Source of the DNA: Panacagrimonas sp965216805
GTDB taxonomy: Bacteria > Pseudomonadota > Gammaproteobacteria > Nevskiales > Nevskiaceae
DNA length: 64,000 nucleotides
Assembly (NCBI RefSeq): GCF_965216805.1
Contig: NZ_CBDCGN010000003.1
Coordinates: forward strand, 1,860,001 to 1,924,000
Direction: 5' to 3'
This document shows, piece after piece, positions 1 to 9,419 of the stretch (positions are counted from its first letter, which is position 1; the number at the start of each line of letters is the position of its first letter). The position numbers were made by a program, and so were the translations under genes. The notes beneath the pieces are model-generated. The model was not told the DNA's origin. It was given only the letters and a program-made list of their open reading frames with translations, and made no database searches.

Positions 1-2
1 GC

Positions 3-1166
3 GCTGCCCCGGGGCGCTGGCGCGAGCGGCTGGGTTGGGGCACGCCGGTGGAGTCCGAGCTGCAACTGTGGGTCCACGCGGCGTCCATGGGCGAGGTGCA
101 GGCGGCGTCGCCGCTGATCGACGCGGCATTGGAGCGCTATGGCAGCGGCCGGGTTGCGATCACCACCATGACCGCGACCGGCTCGGTGCAGGTGCAACAG
201 CGCTGGGGGTCGCACCTGGTCCACGCTTACATCCCGTTCGATCTGCCGTTCCTGCTGCGACCGCTGCTGAACCGCTGGCAGCCGCGCCGTTGCGTGGTAA
301 TGGAGTCGGAGTTGTGGCCCAACCTGTTCGCAGAACTGCGTGCGCGCCGGATTCCCTTGTTGCTCGCCAATGCGCGCATGTCGCCGCGCTCGCGTGCTCG
401 GTATGCCCGCTTCAGCCGCTGGGTGCGCGCGATTCTGGAATGCGTCGACATCGTCGCCGCCCAATCCGAACACGATGCGCAGCATTACCGCGAGCTGGGG
501 GCGCCAAGGGTGCAGGTGTGCGGCAATCTCAAGTTCGACTGCCGGGTGCCGCAAGCGCAGGCGATCGTGGGAAAAGCCCTGCGCACGCGGCTGGGCGCGG
601 CACGTCCGATATGGGTCGCCGCCAGCACCCATCGCGAAGAGGACAGTTGGGCATTGCAGGCGCAGCGCCAGGTGTTGGACCTGCTGCCGGATGCCTTGCT
701 GATCCTGGTGCCGCGCCATCCGCAGCGCTTCGAACTGGCCTGGGAGGCGCTGCAGCGCTCGGGCCTGCGCGTGGCCAGGCGCAGCACCGAGACATTCGAC
801 GGACACACGCAGGTCCTGCTGGGCGACAGCATGGGCGAGATGTTCGGTTACCTTGCGGCATCCGATCTGGCCTTCGTCGGCGGGAGCCTGGAGCCGATCG
901 GCGGGCATAACGTGCTGGAGCCTGCGGCGCTGGGCCTGCCCGTGCTGTTCGGGCCGCACATGCACAATTTCCTGGCCGCCCGCGCCTTGTTGCTCGAAGC
1001 CCAGGGCGCAATTGAACTAGCCGATGCCAGCGCCTTGGCGCCCGCCGTGACCGAACTGCTGGGCGACCGCGAGCGCAGTCGCCGCATGGGCAGCCAGGCG
1101 CTGGCCGCGCTGCAGGGGCATCAGGGTGCGACCGAGCGCGTGATGGCGCTGCTCGATCCCGCGTGA
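3..1166 (+). CDS. waaA: 3-deoxy-D-manno-octulosonic acid (Kdo) transferase, 5'-truncated by window edge
   Basis: Transfers Kdo residues from CMP-Kdo to lipid A precursor at the inner face of the cytoplasmic membrane. 387 residues are visible; about 40 N-terminal residues, including the membrane anchor, lie before the window, because the frame stays open to base 3 and reads GRWRERLGW as WaaA proteins do. A GTG at 48 is internal. Visible family motifs are HAASMGE (catalytic Glu region), TTMTATGS, MESELWPN, ASTHREED, LVPRHPQRF and the C-terminal FVGGSLEPIGGHN. It is convergent with the next gene, the stops being 4 bp apart. Confidence 0.95.
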   Translation, partial: AAPGRWRERLGWGTPVESELQLWVHAASMGEVQAASPLIDAALERYGSGRVAITTMTATGSVQVQQRWGSHLVHAYIPFDLPFLLRPLLNRWQPRRCVVMESELWPNLFAELRARRIPLLLANARMSPRSRARYARFSRWVRAILECVDIVAAQSEHDAQHYRELGAPRVQVCGNLKFDCRVPQAQAIVGKALRTRLGAARPIWVAASTHREEDSWALQAQRQVLDLLPDALLILVPRHPQRFELAWEALQRSGLRVARRSTETFDGHTQVLLGDSMGEMFGYLAASDLAFVGGSLEPIGGHNVLEPAALGLPVLFGPHMHNFLAARALLLEAQGAIELADASALAPAVTELLGDRERSRRMGSQALAALQGHQGATERVMALLDPA

Positions 1167-1170
1167 CTCT

Positions 1171-1944
1171 TCAGTCGTCGCGCAGACTGCTCAGCGCGGC
1201 GTACTTGTGGAAGGCGTACTGGCCCAGGATCACCGACATCAGAAAGCCGCGCCAGCCGTCCAGAATGCACAGGCGCAGCAGGTACTGCTGGAAGAAATCG
1301 GTGAAGAAGCGCAGGCACGCATAGGTCATGCTCGAAGTCTTGCCCTGCGCTTTCTTGTGGCCGGCCAACAGCCAGGCGTATTGCAGATGCTTTTCCTGCG
1401 CGTGCAGATAATTGCGCCAGCTGTGGTGATCCAGCGGCGACTTCAGGTTCATCACCTTGCGTACCGGCAGCAGCAGCTGCTCGTGTACCGGCCGCGTGCT
1501 GTAGCGGGCGCCCTCGCGCAGAAACAGCTTGCCCTGGGGCGAGGTGTAGCGGCCGTAGCGCAGCGGCTTGCCGCAGAAATACGTGCGCCACGGCATCTTG
1601 ATCAGGGTGGCGTCCAGGTCCGGTAGCGCCAGCGCGTGGTCGATCTCCTCGCGCAGGCCCGGCGTGAGGCGCTCGTCGGCGTCGATCGACAGCACCCATT
1701 CGCCGCTGACCAGACCCAGCGCGCGGTTGCGCTGCGCGCTGAAGCCCGGCCAGTCGGTCTGGTGCACGGTGGCGTAGCGCTTCGCGATGTCCACCGTGCC
1801 GTCGCTGCTGCCCGAGTCCAGCACCACGATCTCGTCAGCCAGCCCGGCCACCGACTTCAGGCATTCCTCGATACGGTCGGCCTCGTTCTTGACGATCACG
1901 AACACCGAAAGGCGCCGGCGGTTTGCAGTCATACTTTTGTCCAT
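1171..1944 (-). CDS. WaaE/KdtX-like family 2 glycosyltransferase (LPS core)
   Basis: A GT-A fold glycosyltransferase of about 257 residues that probably adds a hexose to the LPS inner core, the usual partner gene of waaA. The N-terminus has the beta-strand and nucleotide site LSVFVIVKNEADRIEECL, then DEIVVLDSGSSDGT, and the metal-binding motif SIDADE around residue 95. The C-terminal half is rich in aromatic and basic residues, with hydrophobic stretches that may dock on the membrane. ATG at 1944 (MDKSM) and ATG at 1932 are both possible starts. The frame runs open far upstream across queA, but that extension is antisense shadow. Confidence 0.88.
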   Translation of the reverse strand: MDKSMTANRRRLSVFVIVKNEADRIEECLKSVAGLADEIVVLDSGSSDGTVDIAKRYATVHQTDWPGFSAQRNRALGLVSGEWVLSIDADERLTPGLREEIDHALALPDLDATLIKMPWRTYFCGKPLRYGRYTSPQGKLFLREGARYSTRPVHEQLLLPVRKVMNLKSPLDHHSWRNYLHAQEKHLQYAWLLAGHKKAQGKTSSMTYACLRFFTDFFQQYLLRLCILDGWRGFLMSVILGQYAFHKYAALSSLRDD

Positions 1945-2070
1945 GCAGTGCGAAACGAGTGTCGTCGCGACAGGCGCGGGAGTCTTCCCGCCTTGCCGGG
2001 GGAGCGCAAGCTTTCGCGCGACTCCTGCCGCGGTCAGTCGACGCGCGGACCCTGCGTAACGGTTTGGTTC

Positions 2071-3093
2071 ATGAAAGTTTCCGATTTCGATTTCGCGCTG
2101 CCGCCCGAGCTGATCGCGCAGCACCCGGCCGCCGAGCGCAGCGCCAGCCGCCTGCTGCACCTGGCCCCGAGCGGGCTGTCCGACCGCAGAATGAGCGAGC
2201 TGCCGGGCCTGTTGCGGGCCGGGGATTTGCTGGTCTTCAACGACACCCGCGTGATCAAGGCGCGATTGTTCGGCCGCAAGGACAGCGGCGGACGCGTGGA
2301 GATCCTGATCGAACGCGTACTCGACCCGGCCCACGCGCTGGCCCAGGTCGGCGCCTCCAAGACGCCCCGACCCGGCACCGCGATCGAGCTCGACGACGGC
2401 GCCGGCCGGGCGCGCGTGGAAGGTCGCGAGGGCGAGTTCTTCGCGCTGCATCTGGAGCGGGGCGGGCCATGGCTGGACCTGCTGGAACGCGCCGGGCGGC
2501 TCCCCCTGCCGCCTTACATCCGGCATGCGCCGGACGCGGCGGACAACGACCGCTACCAGACCGTGTTCGCGCGCGAGCCCGGCGCGGTCGCCGCGCCCAC
2601 CGCGGGCCTGCATTTCGACGAGGCGCTGCTCGCGGCCCTGCATGCGCAAGGCGTGCAGACCGCGACGCTGACCCTGCATGTCGGTGCCGGCACCTTCCGG
2701 CCGGTGCGCGTGGACGATCTTGCCGAGCACCGCATGCACGCCGAGCGCTATCGCGTTCCGCCGGAACTGGCGGCGCAGATCGCGGCCACGCGCGCGGCCG
2801 GCGGCCGCATCGTGGCGGTGGGCACGACCAGCGTGCGGGCGCTGGAATCGGCCGCGGACGAGCAGGGAAACGTCCAGGCGGGCGAGGGCGAAACGCGCAT
2901 CTTCATCACACCGGGCTACCGCTTTCGCGTGGTGGATCGGCTGTTTACGAACTTCCACCTTCCCGAGAGCACGCTGATGATGCTGGTCTGCGCGTTCGGC
3001 GGGCACGAGCGGCTGATGGCGGCTTACCACCACGCGGTCGCGCAGCGCTACCGCTTCTTCAGCTACGGCGACGCGATGCTGATCGAGCCCTGA
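2071..3093 (+). CDS. queA: S-adenosylmethionine:tRNA ribosyltransferase-isomerase QueA
   Basis: Makes epoxyqueuosine in the wobble position of tRNAs with GUN anticodons by transferring and isomerising the ribosyl group of SAM. 340 residues, the usual family length. Hallmarks are the N-terminal FDFALPPELIAQHP, DLLVFNDTRVIKARL, PPYIRHAPDAADNDRYQTVF (residues about 150-169), APTAGLHFDE, LHVGAGTFRPV and GTTSVRALES, and the C-terminal LFTNFHLPESTLMML. The ATG at 2071 matches the conserved N-terminus. It stands divergent from the glycosyltransferase, with 126 bp between starts. Confidence 0.97.
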   Translation: MKVSDFDFALPPELIAQHPAAERSASRLLHLAPSGLSDRRMSELPGLLRAGDLLVFNDTRVIKARLFGRKDSGGRVEILIERVLDPAHALAQVGASKTPRPGTAIELDDGAGRARVEGREGEFFALHLERGGPWLDLLERAGRLPLPPYIRHAPDAADNDRYQTVFAREPGAVAAPTAGLHFDEALLAALHAQGVQTATLTLHVGAGTFRPVRVDDLAEHRMHAERYRVPPELAAQIAATRAAGGRIVAVGTTSVRALESAADEQGNVQAGEGETRIFITPGYRFRVVDRLFTNFHLPESTLMMLVCAFGGHERLMAAYHHAVAQRYRFFSYGDAMLIEP

Positions 3094-3114
3094 GCGCGAC
3101 CGCGCTCGCACTTG

Positions 3115-3461
3115 GCCAGCCAGCCAGTCGCCGTGCACTGTGTTGATCGGCTCCGGGTATTGCAGCCGTACCCAGTGGCCGCCATCGAGTCGCTCGTTAC
3201 GCCAGGGGCCGCTCACGTGCCGGCCTGAACGCCGCATCTGGCCCTCGGTCATCTACTCGTCCTGTGCGCTGTGGATGCCAAACACGGGAATCGGATCGAT
3301 CTTCGGCGTGAAACCGCGTAGCGCCATAGCACGTCCCAGGCCGGGTTGGCGCGTTCCCACACGGTCCAGAACGTCTGCTCACTGCCGTCGGTGAGCGCGT
3401 AGTCGAGGCCGCGGATCGAGCGTCGCGTGGTGCCCCACGATTCAAGTGTTGTCGTGTCCAT
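3115..3461 (-). pseudogene. Decayed alpha/beta-hydrolase C-terminus
   Basis: Three segments on this strand together resemble the last third of an alpha/beta-hydrolase. The first is GLDYALTDGSEQTFW... WDVLWRY (from 3461). After a frame change near 3330 comes KIDPIPVFGIHSAQDE, which looks like the strand carrying the acidic triad residue. After an in-frame TAG at 3253-3255 comes PWRNERLDGGHWVRLQYPEP with the terminal GGHW histidine motif. The nucleophile elbow half is absent. The TAG stands where a Trp codon (TGG) would fit. The family call is inference from short motifs. Confidence 0.5.
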
Positions 3462-3466
3462 TGACT

Positions 3467-4828
3467 TCAGGCCTGCGCGGCCGCGACCTCGTCCGCCACC
3501 CGCTCGCCCGACTCGATGGCACCGTCGATGTAGCCGGTCCAGCGCATCGCGGTTTCCGCGCCGGCCCAGTGGACGCGACCGCAGGGGTCACGCAGCGCAC
3601 GACCGACCGCGGTGAGCGTGCCGGGCGCGGTGTAGCCCACGTAGCAGCCCTGGCTCCAGGGATCGGAGATCCAGTCCTTGTCGACATAGCCGATCGGCGT
3701 CGCGGCTGCGTCGCCGAAGTAACGCGTGAGCGAGCGTACCGTGGTCTCGCGACGCGTCTCGCCGGAAGTGCCGGCCAGCGCGCGGCTCTCGGTGCTGGCG
3801 AAGAAGCCGACCAGGAAGCCGCGCTCGCTGCCGGGCGGCGTGGCGTCCATCACCGGGCCGAACGCGGCGGTGTCGCTGATGGCCTCGCCGGACAGGCCGC
3901 GCTCCTTCCAGAACGGGCGCTCGTAGGCGATCAGCGCCTTGATCACCGAACCCATCGGCATCCGCTGCTGCAACTGCGTGCGCGCGGCGGGCAGCGCGGA
4001 GTGGAAGTGGATGCGCGAGACCAACGCCGGTGCGGCGGCGATGACCAGGCGCGATGCGTGCACCTCGCCACCGGCATGACGCACGACGACGCCGGCATCG
4101 GACTGCTCGACCGCTTGCACCGCGGAGTCGAGCCGCAGCACGCCGGCCGGAAGACGTTCGGCCATGCGCGCGGCGAGCTGGAACGCGCCGCCATGGACCT
4201 TGAACTTCTGCGCGCCGTCGCCGTGGATCTCCGCCATGGTCTCGACCTTGCCGCCGGCGGCGAGGTAGTTGAGAAAGCACAGCAGCGACACCTCGTGCGG
4301 CTCGCAGCACAGCAGGGCGCGGTTGAGGATGGTCAATAGGCTGCGCGCGCCGCGCGTGTGCAAGGTCTGCTGCAACCATTGCTCCACGGTCATGCGATCC
4401 CAGGCCGCGGCCTGTGCTGCGTTCCACGGTGCGGCCGGGTCGAGCTGCGCGGCGGCGCGGTTGGCGCGCCGCATGGCCTGCCAGGCGTCGAGCAGACCGA
4501 ACAGCGACATGCGTGGCACCGTGCCCTTGTAGCGACTCAACTTGCCACCGATGTCCATCAGGCGCTGGCCGTCCGCGTATTGCTCGTAGGTGTGCAGGCC
4601 CAGTTCGGCGCACAAGGCCAGCGCGCGGGTTTGCGTGGGGCCGATCCACTGACCGCCCACATCGACCGGCTCGCCGCACAGCACGCCGCCCTCGGTGCGG
4701 CCGCCAACCCGGTCGCGCGCTTCCAGCAGGCGCACGCGCAAACCGCGCTCGCTCAGCTTCTGCGCCGCGCGCAGGCCGGCGACACCGGCACCGACCACGC
4801 ATACTTCGACGGCTTCCGCGCCGCTCAT
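3467..4828 (-). CDS. Flavin monoamine oxidase family protein
   Basis: FAD-dependent amine oxidase of about 453 residues. The N-terminus has the dinucleotide site GAGVAGLRAAQKLSERG followed by the LLEARDRVGGRTEG motif of the amine oxidase superfamily, then GGQWIGPTQTR. Near the C-terminus HWAGAETAMRWTGYIDGAIE is the second FAD-binding block typical of monoamine oxidases. The likely substrate is a primary or polyamine, with H2O2 produced. ATG at 4828 is chosen because it places the FAD motif about 10 residues in. It is divergent from a TetR gene, with a perfect palindrome between them, so it is probably repressed by that regulator. Confidence 0.9.
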   Translation of the reverse strand: MSGAEAVEVCVVGAGVAGLRAAQKLSERGLRVRLLEARDRVGGRTEGGVLCGEPVDVGGQWIGPTQTRALALCAELGLHTYEQYADGQRLMDIGGKLSRYKGTVPRMSLFGLLDAWQAMRRANRAAAQLDPAAPWNAAQAAAWDRMTVEQWLQQTLHTRGARSLLTILNRALLCCEPHEVSLLCFLNYLAAGGKVETMAEIHGDGAQKFKVHGGAFQLAARMAERLPAGVLRLDSAVQAVEQSDAGVVVRHAGGEVHASRLVIAAAPALVSRIHFHSALPAARTQLQQRMPMGSVIKALIAYERPFWKERGLSGEAISDTAAFGPVMDATPPGSERGFLVGFFASTESRALAGTSGETRRETTVRSLTRYFGDAAATPIGYVDKDWISDPWSQGCYVGYTAPGTLTAVGRALRDPCGRVHWAGAETAMRWTGYIDGAIESGERVADEVAAAQA

Positions 4829-4897
4829 GATGCGATCTTCCGGGGCGGGTTGTTCGGTACGGCGAGTGGCGATGTCATGATGGAATCCAGAATTAAC

Positions 4898-4909
4898 TGT
4901 ACGCGTACA
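4898..4909. promoter_or_regulatory. Perfect 12-bp palindrome, probable TetR operator
   Basis: TGTACGCGTACA is a perfect dyad in the 92-bp gap between the divergent amine oxidase and TetR-family starts. Its place and symmetry fit an operator that controls both genes. The assignment to this regulator is inference. Confidence 0.6.
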
Positions 4910-4920
4910 ATATATTGCAT

Positions 4921-5592
4921 ATGAAGCGAGTCCCAGCCAAGACCCGAGGCCGTCCGCGCCTGGCGGAATCCGACGAACGGCAGACGCGGGAACGCATCGT
5001 CGCCGCCGCACGCAAGCTGTTCCTGCGCGACGGTGTGGAGGCCGTGTCGATGCGCAATCTCGCCAGCGAAGTCGGCTGTTCGCCGATGGCGCTGTACCGC
5101 TACTTCGGCAGCAAGCAGGAGATCCTCTGGCAGGTATGGGACGTGTTTCTCGGCGAGCTGTTCGCGCGGCTGGAACGCATCCAGGCGCCGTCGCCGCGCG
5201 AGCGGCTGGAACGGCTGGCGTTTGCGTATCTCGACTACTGGCTCGAACACCCGGAGCGTTACCTGATCGTGTTCCTGCAGAAGGACCTGGTGCCGGACGC
5301 AACGCGCAACTACCTCCAGTCCTCGCCGCTGGTCGTGCGCTTCCAGCTGCTCACCCGCGCGGTGCAGGACGCGCAGGCGCAGGGCTTGTGGGCCGATCAG
5401 GACGCCGGGGATATCGCGCAGGGTCTGCTCTGCGTGCTGCAGGGGCTGGCGCTGAACTTCATCACCCTGGCCGACTACCCTTGGGGCGACACCACCGAGC
5501 TGAGCCGCCAGACGGTGCGCGCCTACCTGTGTGGATTCGCCGAGCCCGCTGCGGTGTCCGAGCGGGTCAAGCGGCCGGCGCGGCGCGGTTGA
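4921..5592 (+). CDS. TetR/AcrR family transcriptional regulator
   Basis: 223-residue dimeric repressor. Residues about 20-65 form the TetR DNA-binding domain (RERIVAAARKLFLRDGVEAVSMRNLASEVGCSP..LYRYFGSKQEIL pattern). The rest is the helical ligand-binding and dimerisation domain, with FAYLDYWLEHPERYLIVF near its start. ATG 4921 is preferred over TTG 4915, which lies two codons upstream. The start is only 11 bp from the palindrome at 4898-4909, so autoregulation is likely. The ligand may be an amine related to the substrate of the divergent oxidase; this is inference from position only. Confidence 0.92.
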   Translation: MKRVPAKTRGRPRLAESDERQTRERIVAAARKLFLRDGVEAVSMRNLASEVGCSPMALYRYFGSKQEILWQVWDVFLGELFARLERIQAPSPRERLERLAFAYLDYWLEHPERYLIVFLQKDLVPDATRNYLQSSPLVVRFQLLTRAVQDAQAQGLWADQDAGDIAQGLLCVLQGLALNFITLADYPWGDTTELSRQTVRAYLCGFAEPAAVSERVKRPARRG

Positions 5593-5650
5593 GGGCGTTG
5601 TTGCCGGTCCGGCCTTAGAATTCGCGTCCTTACCCACGCCCGAGCGCGAT

Positions 5651-7249
5651 GTGAATATCCACGCTGATCGCATTCTGATACTCGATTTCGGCTCGCAGTA
5701 CACGCAGCTCATCGCGCGCCGCGTGCGCGAGCTGGGGGTGTATTGCGAACTGCTTCCCTGGGACGTGGATGCGCAGCACATCCGCGACTTCGCACCGCGT
5801 GGGGTGATCCTGTCTGGCGGCCCGGAGTCGGTGACCGAACCCGGTTCGCCGCGGGCGCCGGAGCTGGTGTGGTCGTTGGGGGTGCCGGTGCTGGGCATCT
5901 GCTACGGCATGCAGACCATGGCGGTGCAGTTCGGCGGGCGGGTCGAAGCCTCCGCCAGCAAGGAGTTCGGCTACGCCGAGGTGCGCGCGCGCAATCATTC
6001 GACCTTGCTGATCAATATCGAGGATCGCATCAACGCTGAAGGTCATGGCCTGCTCGACGTGTGGATGAGTCATGGCGATCGCGTGGCCGAACTGCCGCAG
6101 GGCTTCAAACTGATCGCGTCCACCGCCGATGTGCCGGTGGCCGGCATCGGCGACGAGGAGCGGCATTACTACGGCTTGCAGTTCCACCCGGAAGTCACTC
6201 ACACGCCGCAGGGCACGCGCATCTACGAGCGCTTCGTGCATGAGATCTGCGGCTGCGGACGCGCCTGGACGCCGGTCAACATCATCGAGGACGCCGCCGA
6301 GCGCGTGCGCGAGCAGGTCGGCAGCGGCCATGTGCTGCTGGGTCTGTCGGGCGGGGTGGACTCGTCGGTGGTGGCGGCCTTGCTGCATCGCGCGATCGGC
6401 CAGCAACTGACTTGCGTATTTGTCGACACCGGCCTGCTGCGGCTGGACGAGGGCGACCAGGTCATGCGCGTGTTCGCCAAGCATCTGGGTGTGCGGGTGA
6501 TCCGGGTCAATGCCGAGGAGCGCTTTCTTCGCGAGCTGCACGGGGTGAGCGACCCCGAGGCCAAGCGCAAGGTCATCGGCCGGCTGTTCGTGGAAGTCTT
6601 CGACGAAGAAGCCGGCAAGATCGACGACGTGCAGTTCCTGGCACAGGGCACCATCTACCCGGATGTGATCGAGTCCGCCGGCGCCTTACGGCATTCGGCC
6701 GGCAAGGGTGCCGGCGGTGGCAAGGCGCATGTGATCAAGAGCCATCACAACGTCGGCGGCCTGCCCGAGCACATGAAGCTCAAGCTGGTCGAGCCGCTGC
6801 GCGAACTGTTCAAGGACGAGGTGCGCGCCATCGGCATGGAGCTGGGCCTGCCGCGCGAGATGGTCATGCGCCATCCCTTCCCGGGGCCCGGCCTGGGCGT
6901 GCGTATCCTCGGCGAAGTGACCAAGACTGCAGCCGACACCTTGCGGCTGGCCGACAACATCTTCATCGAGGAGCTGCGCAAGTCCGGTTGGTACGACCAG
7001 ACCTCGCAGGCCTTCGCGGTATTTCTGCCGGTGAAATCCGTGGGCGTCACCGGCGACGGCCGCCGCTACGAGCCGGTGATCGCCCTGCGAGCGGTGCAGA
7101 CCATCGACTTCATGACCGCGCGCTGGGCGCATCTACCGTACGAGCTGCTGGACGTGGTGTCGCGGCGCATCTGCAACGAAATCGCAGGGGTGTCGCGCGT
7201 GGTCTACGACGTCTCCGGCAAGCCGCCGGCGACGATTGAGTGGGAATGA
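5651..7249 (+). CDS. guaA: GMP synthase (glutamine-hydrolysing)
   Basis: Converts XMP to GMP using ATP and glutamine. 532 residues. The N-terminal class I amidotransferase domain has the nucleophile in GICYGMQ (Cys84) and the His-Glu pair in LQFHPEV. The ATP pyrophosphatase domain has the PP-loop LSGGVDSSV, and the C-terminal dimerisation domain has PFPGPGLGVRI and ends in the typical GKPPATIEWE. GTG at 5651 is chosen because the next residues, NIHADRILILDFGSQ, match the family N-terminus. Its upstream neighbour is unrelated, so it is probably transcribed alone here. Confidence 0.97.
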   Translation: MNIHADRILILDFGSQYTQLIARRVRELGVYCELLPWDVDAQHIRDFAPRGVILSGGPESVTEPGSPRAPELVWSLGVPVLGICYGMQTMAVQFGGRVEASASKEFGYAEVRARNHSTLLINIEDRINAEGHGLLDVWMSHGDRVAELPQGFKLIASTADVPVAGIGDEERHYYGLQFHPEVTHTPQGTRIYERFVHEICGCGRAWTPVNIIEDAAERVREQVGSGHVLLGLSGGVDSSVVAALLHRAIGQQLTCVFVDTGLLRLDEGDQVMRVFAKHLGVRVIRVNAEERFLRELHGVSDPEAKRKVIGRLFVEVFDEEAGKIDDVQFLAQGTIYPDVIESAGALRHSAGKGAGGGKAHVIKSHHNVGGLPEHMKLKLVEPLRELFKDEVRAIGMELGLPREMVMRHPFPGPGLGVRILGEVTKTAADTLRLADNIFIEELRKSGWYDQTSQAFAVFLPVKSVGVTGDGRRYEPVIALRAVQTIDFMTARWAHLPYELLDVVSRRICNEIAGVSRVVYDVSGKPPATIEWE

Positions 7250-7680
7250 TCTAAAGCCGTTTCGTGACCCCTTTACCGTTATCGAGCCGGCCGAAGCGCC
7301 CCACTCGCCGGCAGTATCAGGCGCCGGCGAACGCCGGTCACGCGCTCACCGTCACTGATGGTGTGATGCGTGAGACCGGTTTTCATGGCAATGGCCTCGT
7401 CCTCGTCGCTCCGCCAAGCCTCGTCGCGTGAGGAGATCGGTGCACCATCGTAGCGCCTCCTGCTCCTCACCGCTGCAGACCGTCTTGGTCAAATGCCGAG
7501 AAAAAAGTAGAATAATCAATGCCATGAAGTGTCTCGGAACTCCCATAGGATTGCCTACGGCAACGCTTGTCACGCGGGAAGGATGACTTGGGAAAGGGGG
7601 CGTCGTTTCGTTTATTGCGACTTTCGATTGTTTCGTTTACTTTGGTCTCCACGAGTCGTTCAAAAGCCCCGGAGTTCGTC
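7250..7680. other. Intergenic stretch before the toxin-antitoxin module
   Basis: No gene could be recognised in these 431 bases on either strand. Base composition drops in GC towards the 3' half, with T-rich stretches around 7500-7520 and 7600-7640, marking the edge of the horizontally acquired patch. It probably holds the promoter of the following antitoxin gene, but no confident -35/-10 pair was picked. Confidence 0.4.
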
Positions 7681-8148
7681 ATGAGCAACCCTTCGCTAGC
7701 CGTTATGAATCTCCCCGTTGCGCGTGAGGTGCAGGCGGCGGTAGAGAGCCAGCGCGCCTTAGCCGCGTACCTCACGACGCAGTTTGAAACCCAGCGAATC
7801 CAGATTCTGGACGACAAGAACCAAGCCCATCAGGTCGAATTGCCGACCAGTGCTCTGCGCTTGTTGGTGGATATCCTTGCTGAGCTGGCCGACGGTAATG
7901 CCGTCCAGGTCGTGCCAATCCATGCGGAGCTGACGACTCAGGAAGCGGCAGACCTGCTCAATGTGTCACGGCCACATTTGGTGAAACTGCTAGAAGCGAA
8001 CTTGTTGCCGTTCCATAAGACCGGTAAGCATCGCCGCGTACGCTTTGCTGACCTGATGAGTTTCAAATCAGAGCGCGACCGTGCCAGTGAGCAAGCAATG
8101 GAGGAGCTGACCAATCAGGCTCAGGAGTTGGGCATGGGTTACGAATGA
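7681..8148 (+). CDS. VapB50-like antitoxin with excisionase-type helix-turn-helix
   Basis: 155 residues. The C-terminal half holds a MerR/excisionase-type DNA-binding domain (TTQEAADLLNVSRPHLVKLL, followed by the wing KTGKHRRVRFADL). The N-terminal half is helical and has no recognised motif. It overlaps the PIN gene by ATGA at 8145-8148, which is the layout of type II modules of the VapBC50 kind. It would neutralise the PIN toxin and repress its own operon. ATG 7681 is chosen over an upstream frame extension to 7567 because the extension is low-complexity and unlike the family. GC is lower than in the flanking housekeeping genes. Confidence 0.8.
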   Translation: MSNPSLAVMNLPVAREVQAAVESQRALAAYLTTQFETQRIQILDDKNQAHQVELPTSALRLLVDILAELADGNAVQVVPIHAELTTQEAADLLNVSRPHLVKLLEANLLPFHKTGKHRRVRFADLMSFKSERDRASEQAMEELTNQAQELGMGYE

Positions 8149-8330
8149 GGCATTCGCCGTTCACAGCCATCTATGACGCTTGCGTGCTGTATCCCGCGCC
8201 ACTTCGGGACTTCCTGATGTGGCTCGGGCTGACGGGCCGGTTCCGGGCTCGATGGAGCGCGCAAATCCATGACGAATGGAAACGCAACCTTCTTAAGAAC
8301 CGGCGCGCGTCAAGGTAGTTGCCGCCTCAT

Positions 8331-9419
8331 TCATGCAGCGAGTTGCTTAAAGGTTTCGGCGACGTGGGTGTTGATGACGCAGTCGCGTTCGGGGTTGAGG
8401 GTGACGGCGAGTACCGGCGACCAGTTTCGCGTTGCGCCTGACCATCGTGCAGGGTTTCGTTCGCGGGCTTGGGCGTAGAGCGCGTGGCGCGCCGCCAGGA
8501 TCGGACCATCGCTGCCGTCGTGGCGCTGTGCCGGGCTGACGTAGCGGATGCCGCTGTGGCGATGATCGATGTTGTACCAGCGCACGAAGCCGGCTGCCCA
8601 GGCGCGCGCTGCCGCCAGGTCTTCGAATCCTCTGGCCGGAAACTCGGGCCGGTACTTGGCGGTGCGGAAGAGCGATTCCGCGTAGGCGTTGTCGTCGCTC
8701 ACCCGCGGCCGCGAGTAGGAGGGCTTCACTCCGAGCCAGTGCAGCATCGCCAGCACCGTGGTGGCCTTGAGCGTGGCGCCGTTGTCGCCGTGCAGCACGG
8801 GCTTGTTCACCAGGGCCGCAATGCCCTCTGCCAGGGCGGTGCGCCGCACCAGATGCGCTGCGTGATCGGCATGGTCGCGGTCATGGACCTCCCAGCCGAC
8901 GATCTTGCGGCTGTAGAGGTCGAGAATCAGGTAGAGGTGATACCAGCGTCCCAGCACCGTGGCCGGCAGATAGGTCATGTCCCAGCACCACACCTGGCGC
9001 GGTGCAGTGGCGATGTGGGTGGTCGGTGGGCGTACCGTGTGCGGCTCGCGGGCGCGTCCACGGTGAGTGGCTTGGCCATGTGCTCGCAGCACACGCGCGA
9101 AGCTGGACTCGCTGGCTAGGTACACGCCTTCGTCGGCCAGCATCGGCACGATGCGCGCTGGCGGCACGGCCTCAAAGCGCGGCTCATTAGCCACGCGCAA
9201 GAGCTCGGCACGCTCGGCCAGGCTCAGGGCATGCGCCGGTGTGGGTCGGACGGCCTGGGGCCTTCCATCGCCGTCCACGAGCCCCCCGCACGCTCTCCAG
9301 CGCTGCAGGGTGCGGGTGTCGATGCCCGCGGTGTCGCACGCGGCGTGCAGCCGGGCACCGGCACCCTGGGCGATTTGAATGTTGTGGGCCAGGCGTTGGC
9401 GATCTTCGAGGTCGATCAT
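8331..9419 (-). CDS. IS3-family transposase OrfB (DDE integrase core)
   Basis: 362 residues with an rve-type catalytic core. The triad residues are seen in WCWDMTYLP (Asp), VLHGDNGATL (Asp) and NAYAESLFRTAKY (Glu). The N-terminal part has a helix-turn-helix (AGIDTRTLQRW) and the common VNEP/RIVPMLADEGVYL region of this IS group. ATG 9419 overlaps the orfA stop as ATGA, but in IS3 elements the active protein is normally an OrfAB fusion made by -1 frameshifting, and this frame is indeed open upstream through the A7 run. Confidence 0.92.
   Translation of the reverse strand: MIDLEDRQRLAHNIQIAQGAGARLHAACDTAGIDTRTLQRWRACGGLVDGDGRPQAVRPTPAHALSLAERAELLRVANEPRFEAVPPARIVPMLADEGVYLASESSFARVLRAHGQATHRGRAREPHTVRPPTTHIATAPRQVWCWDMTYLPATVLGRWYHLYLILDLYSRKIVGWEVHDRDHADHAAHLVRRTALAEGIAALVNKPVLHGDNGATLKATTVLAMLHWLGVKPSYSRPRVSDDNAYAESLFRTAKYRPEFPARGFEDLAAARAWAAGFVRWYNIDHRHSGIRYVSPAQRHDGSDGPILAARHALYAQARERNPARWSGATRNWSPVLAVTLNPERDCVINTHVAETFKQLAA

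Noticed and set aside
7279..7573. Short minus-strand frames between guaA and the antitoxin
   Set aside because: No motif, no ribosome-binding site and biased composition; not supported as genes.
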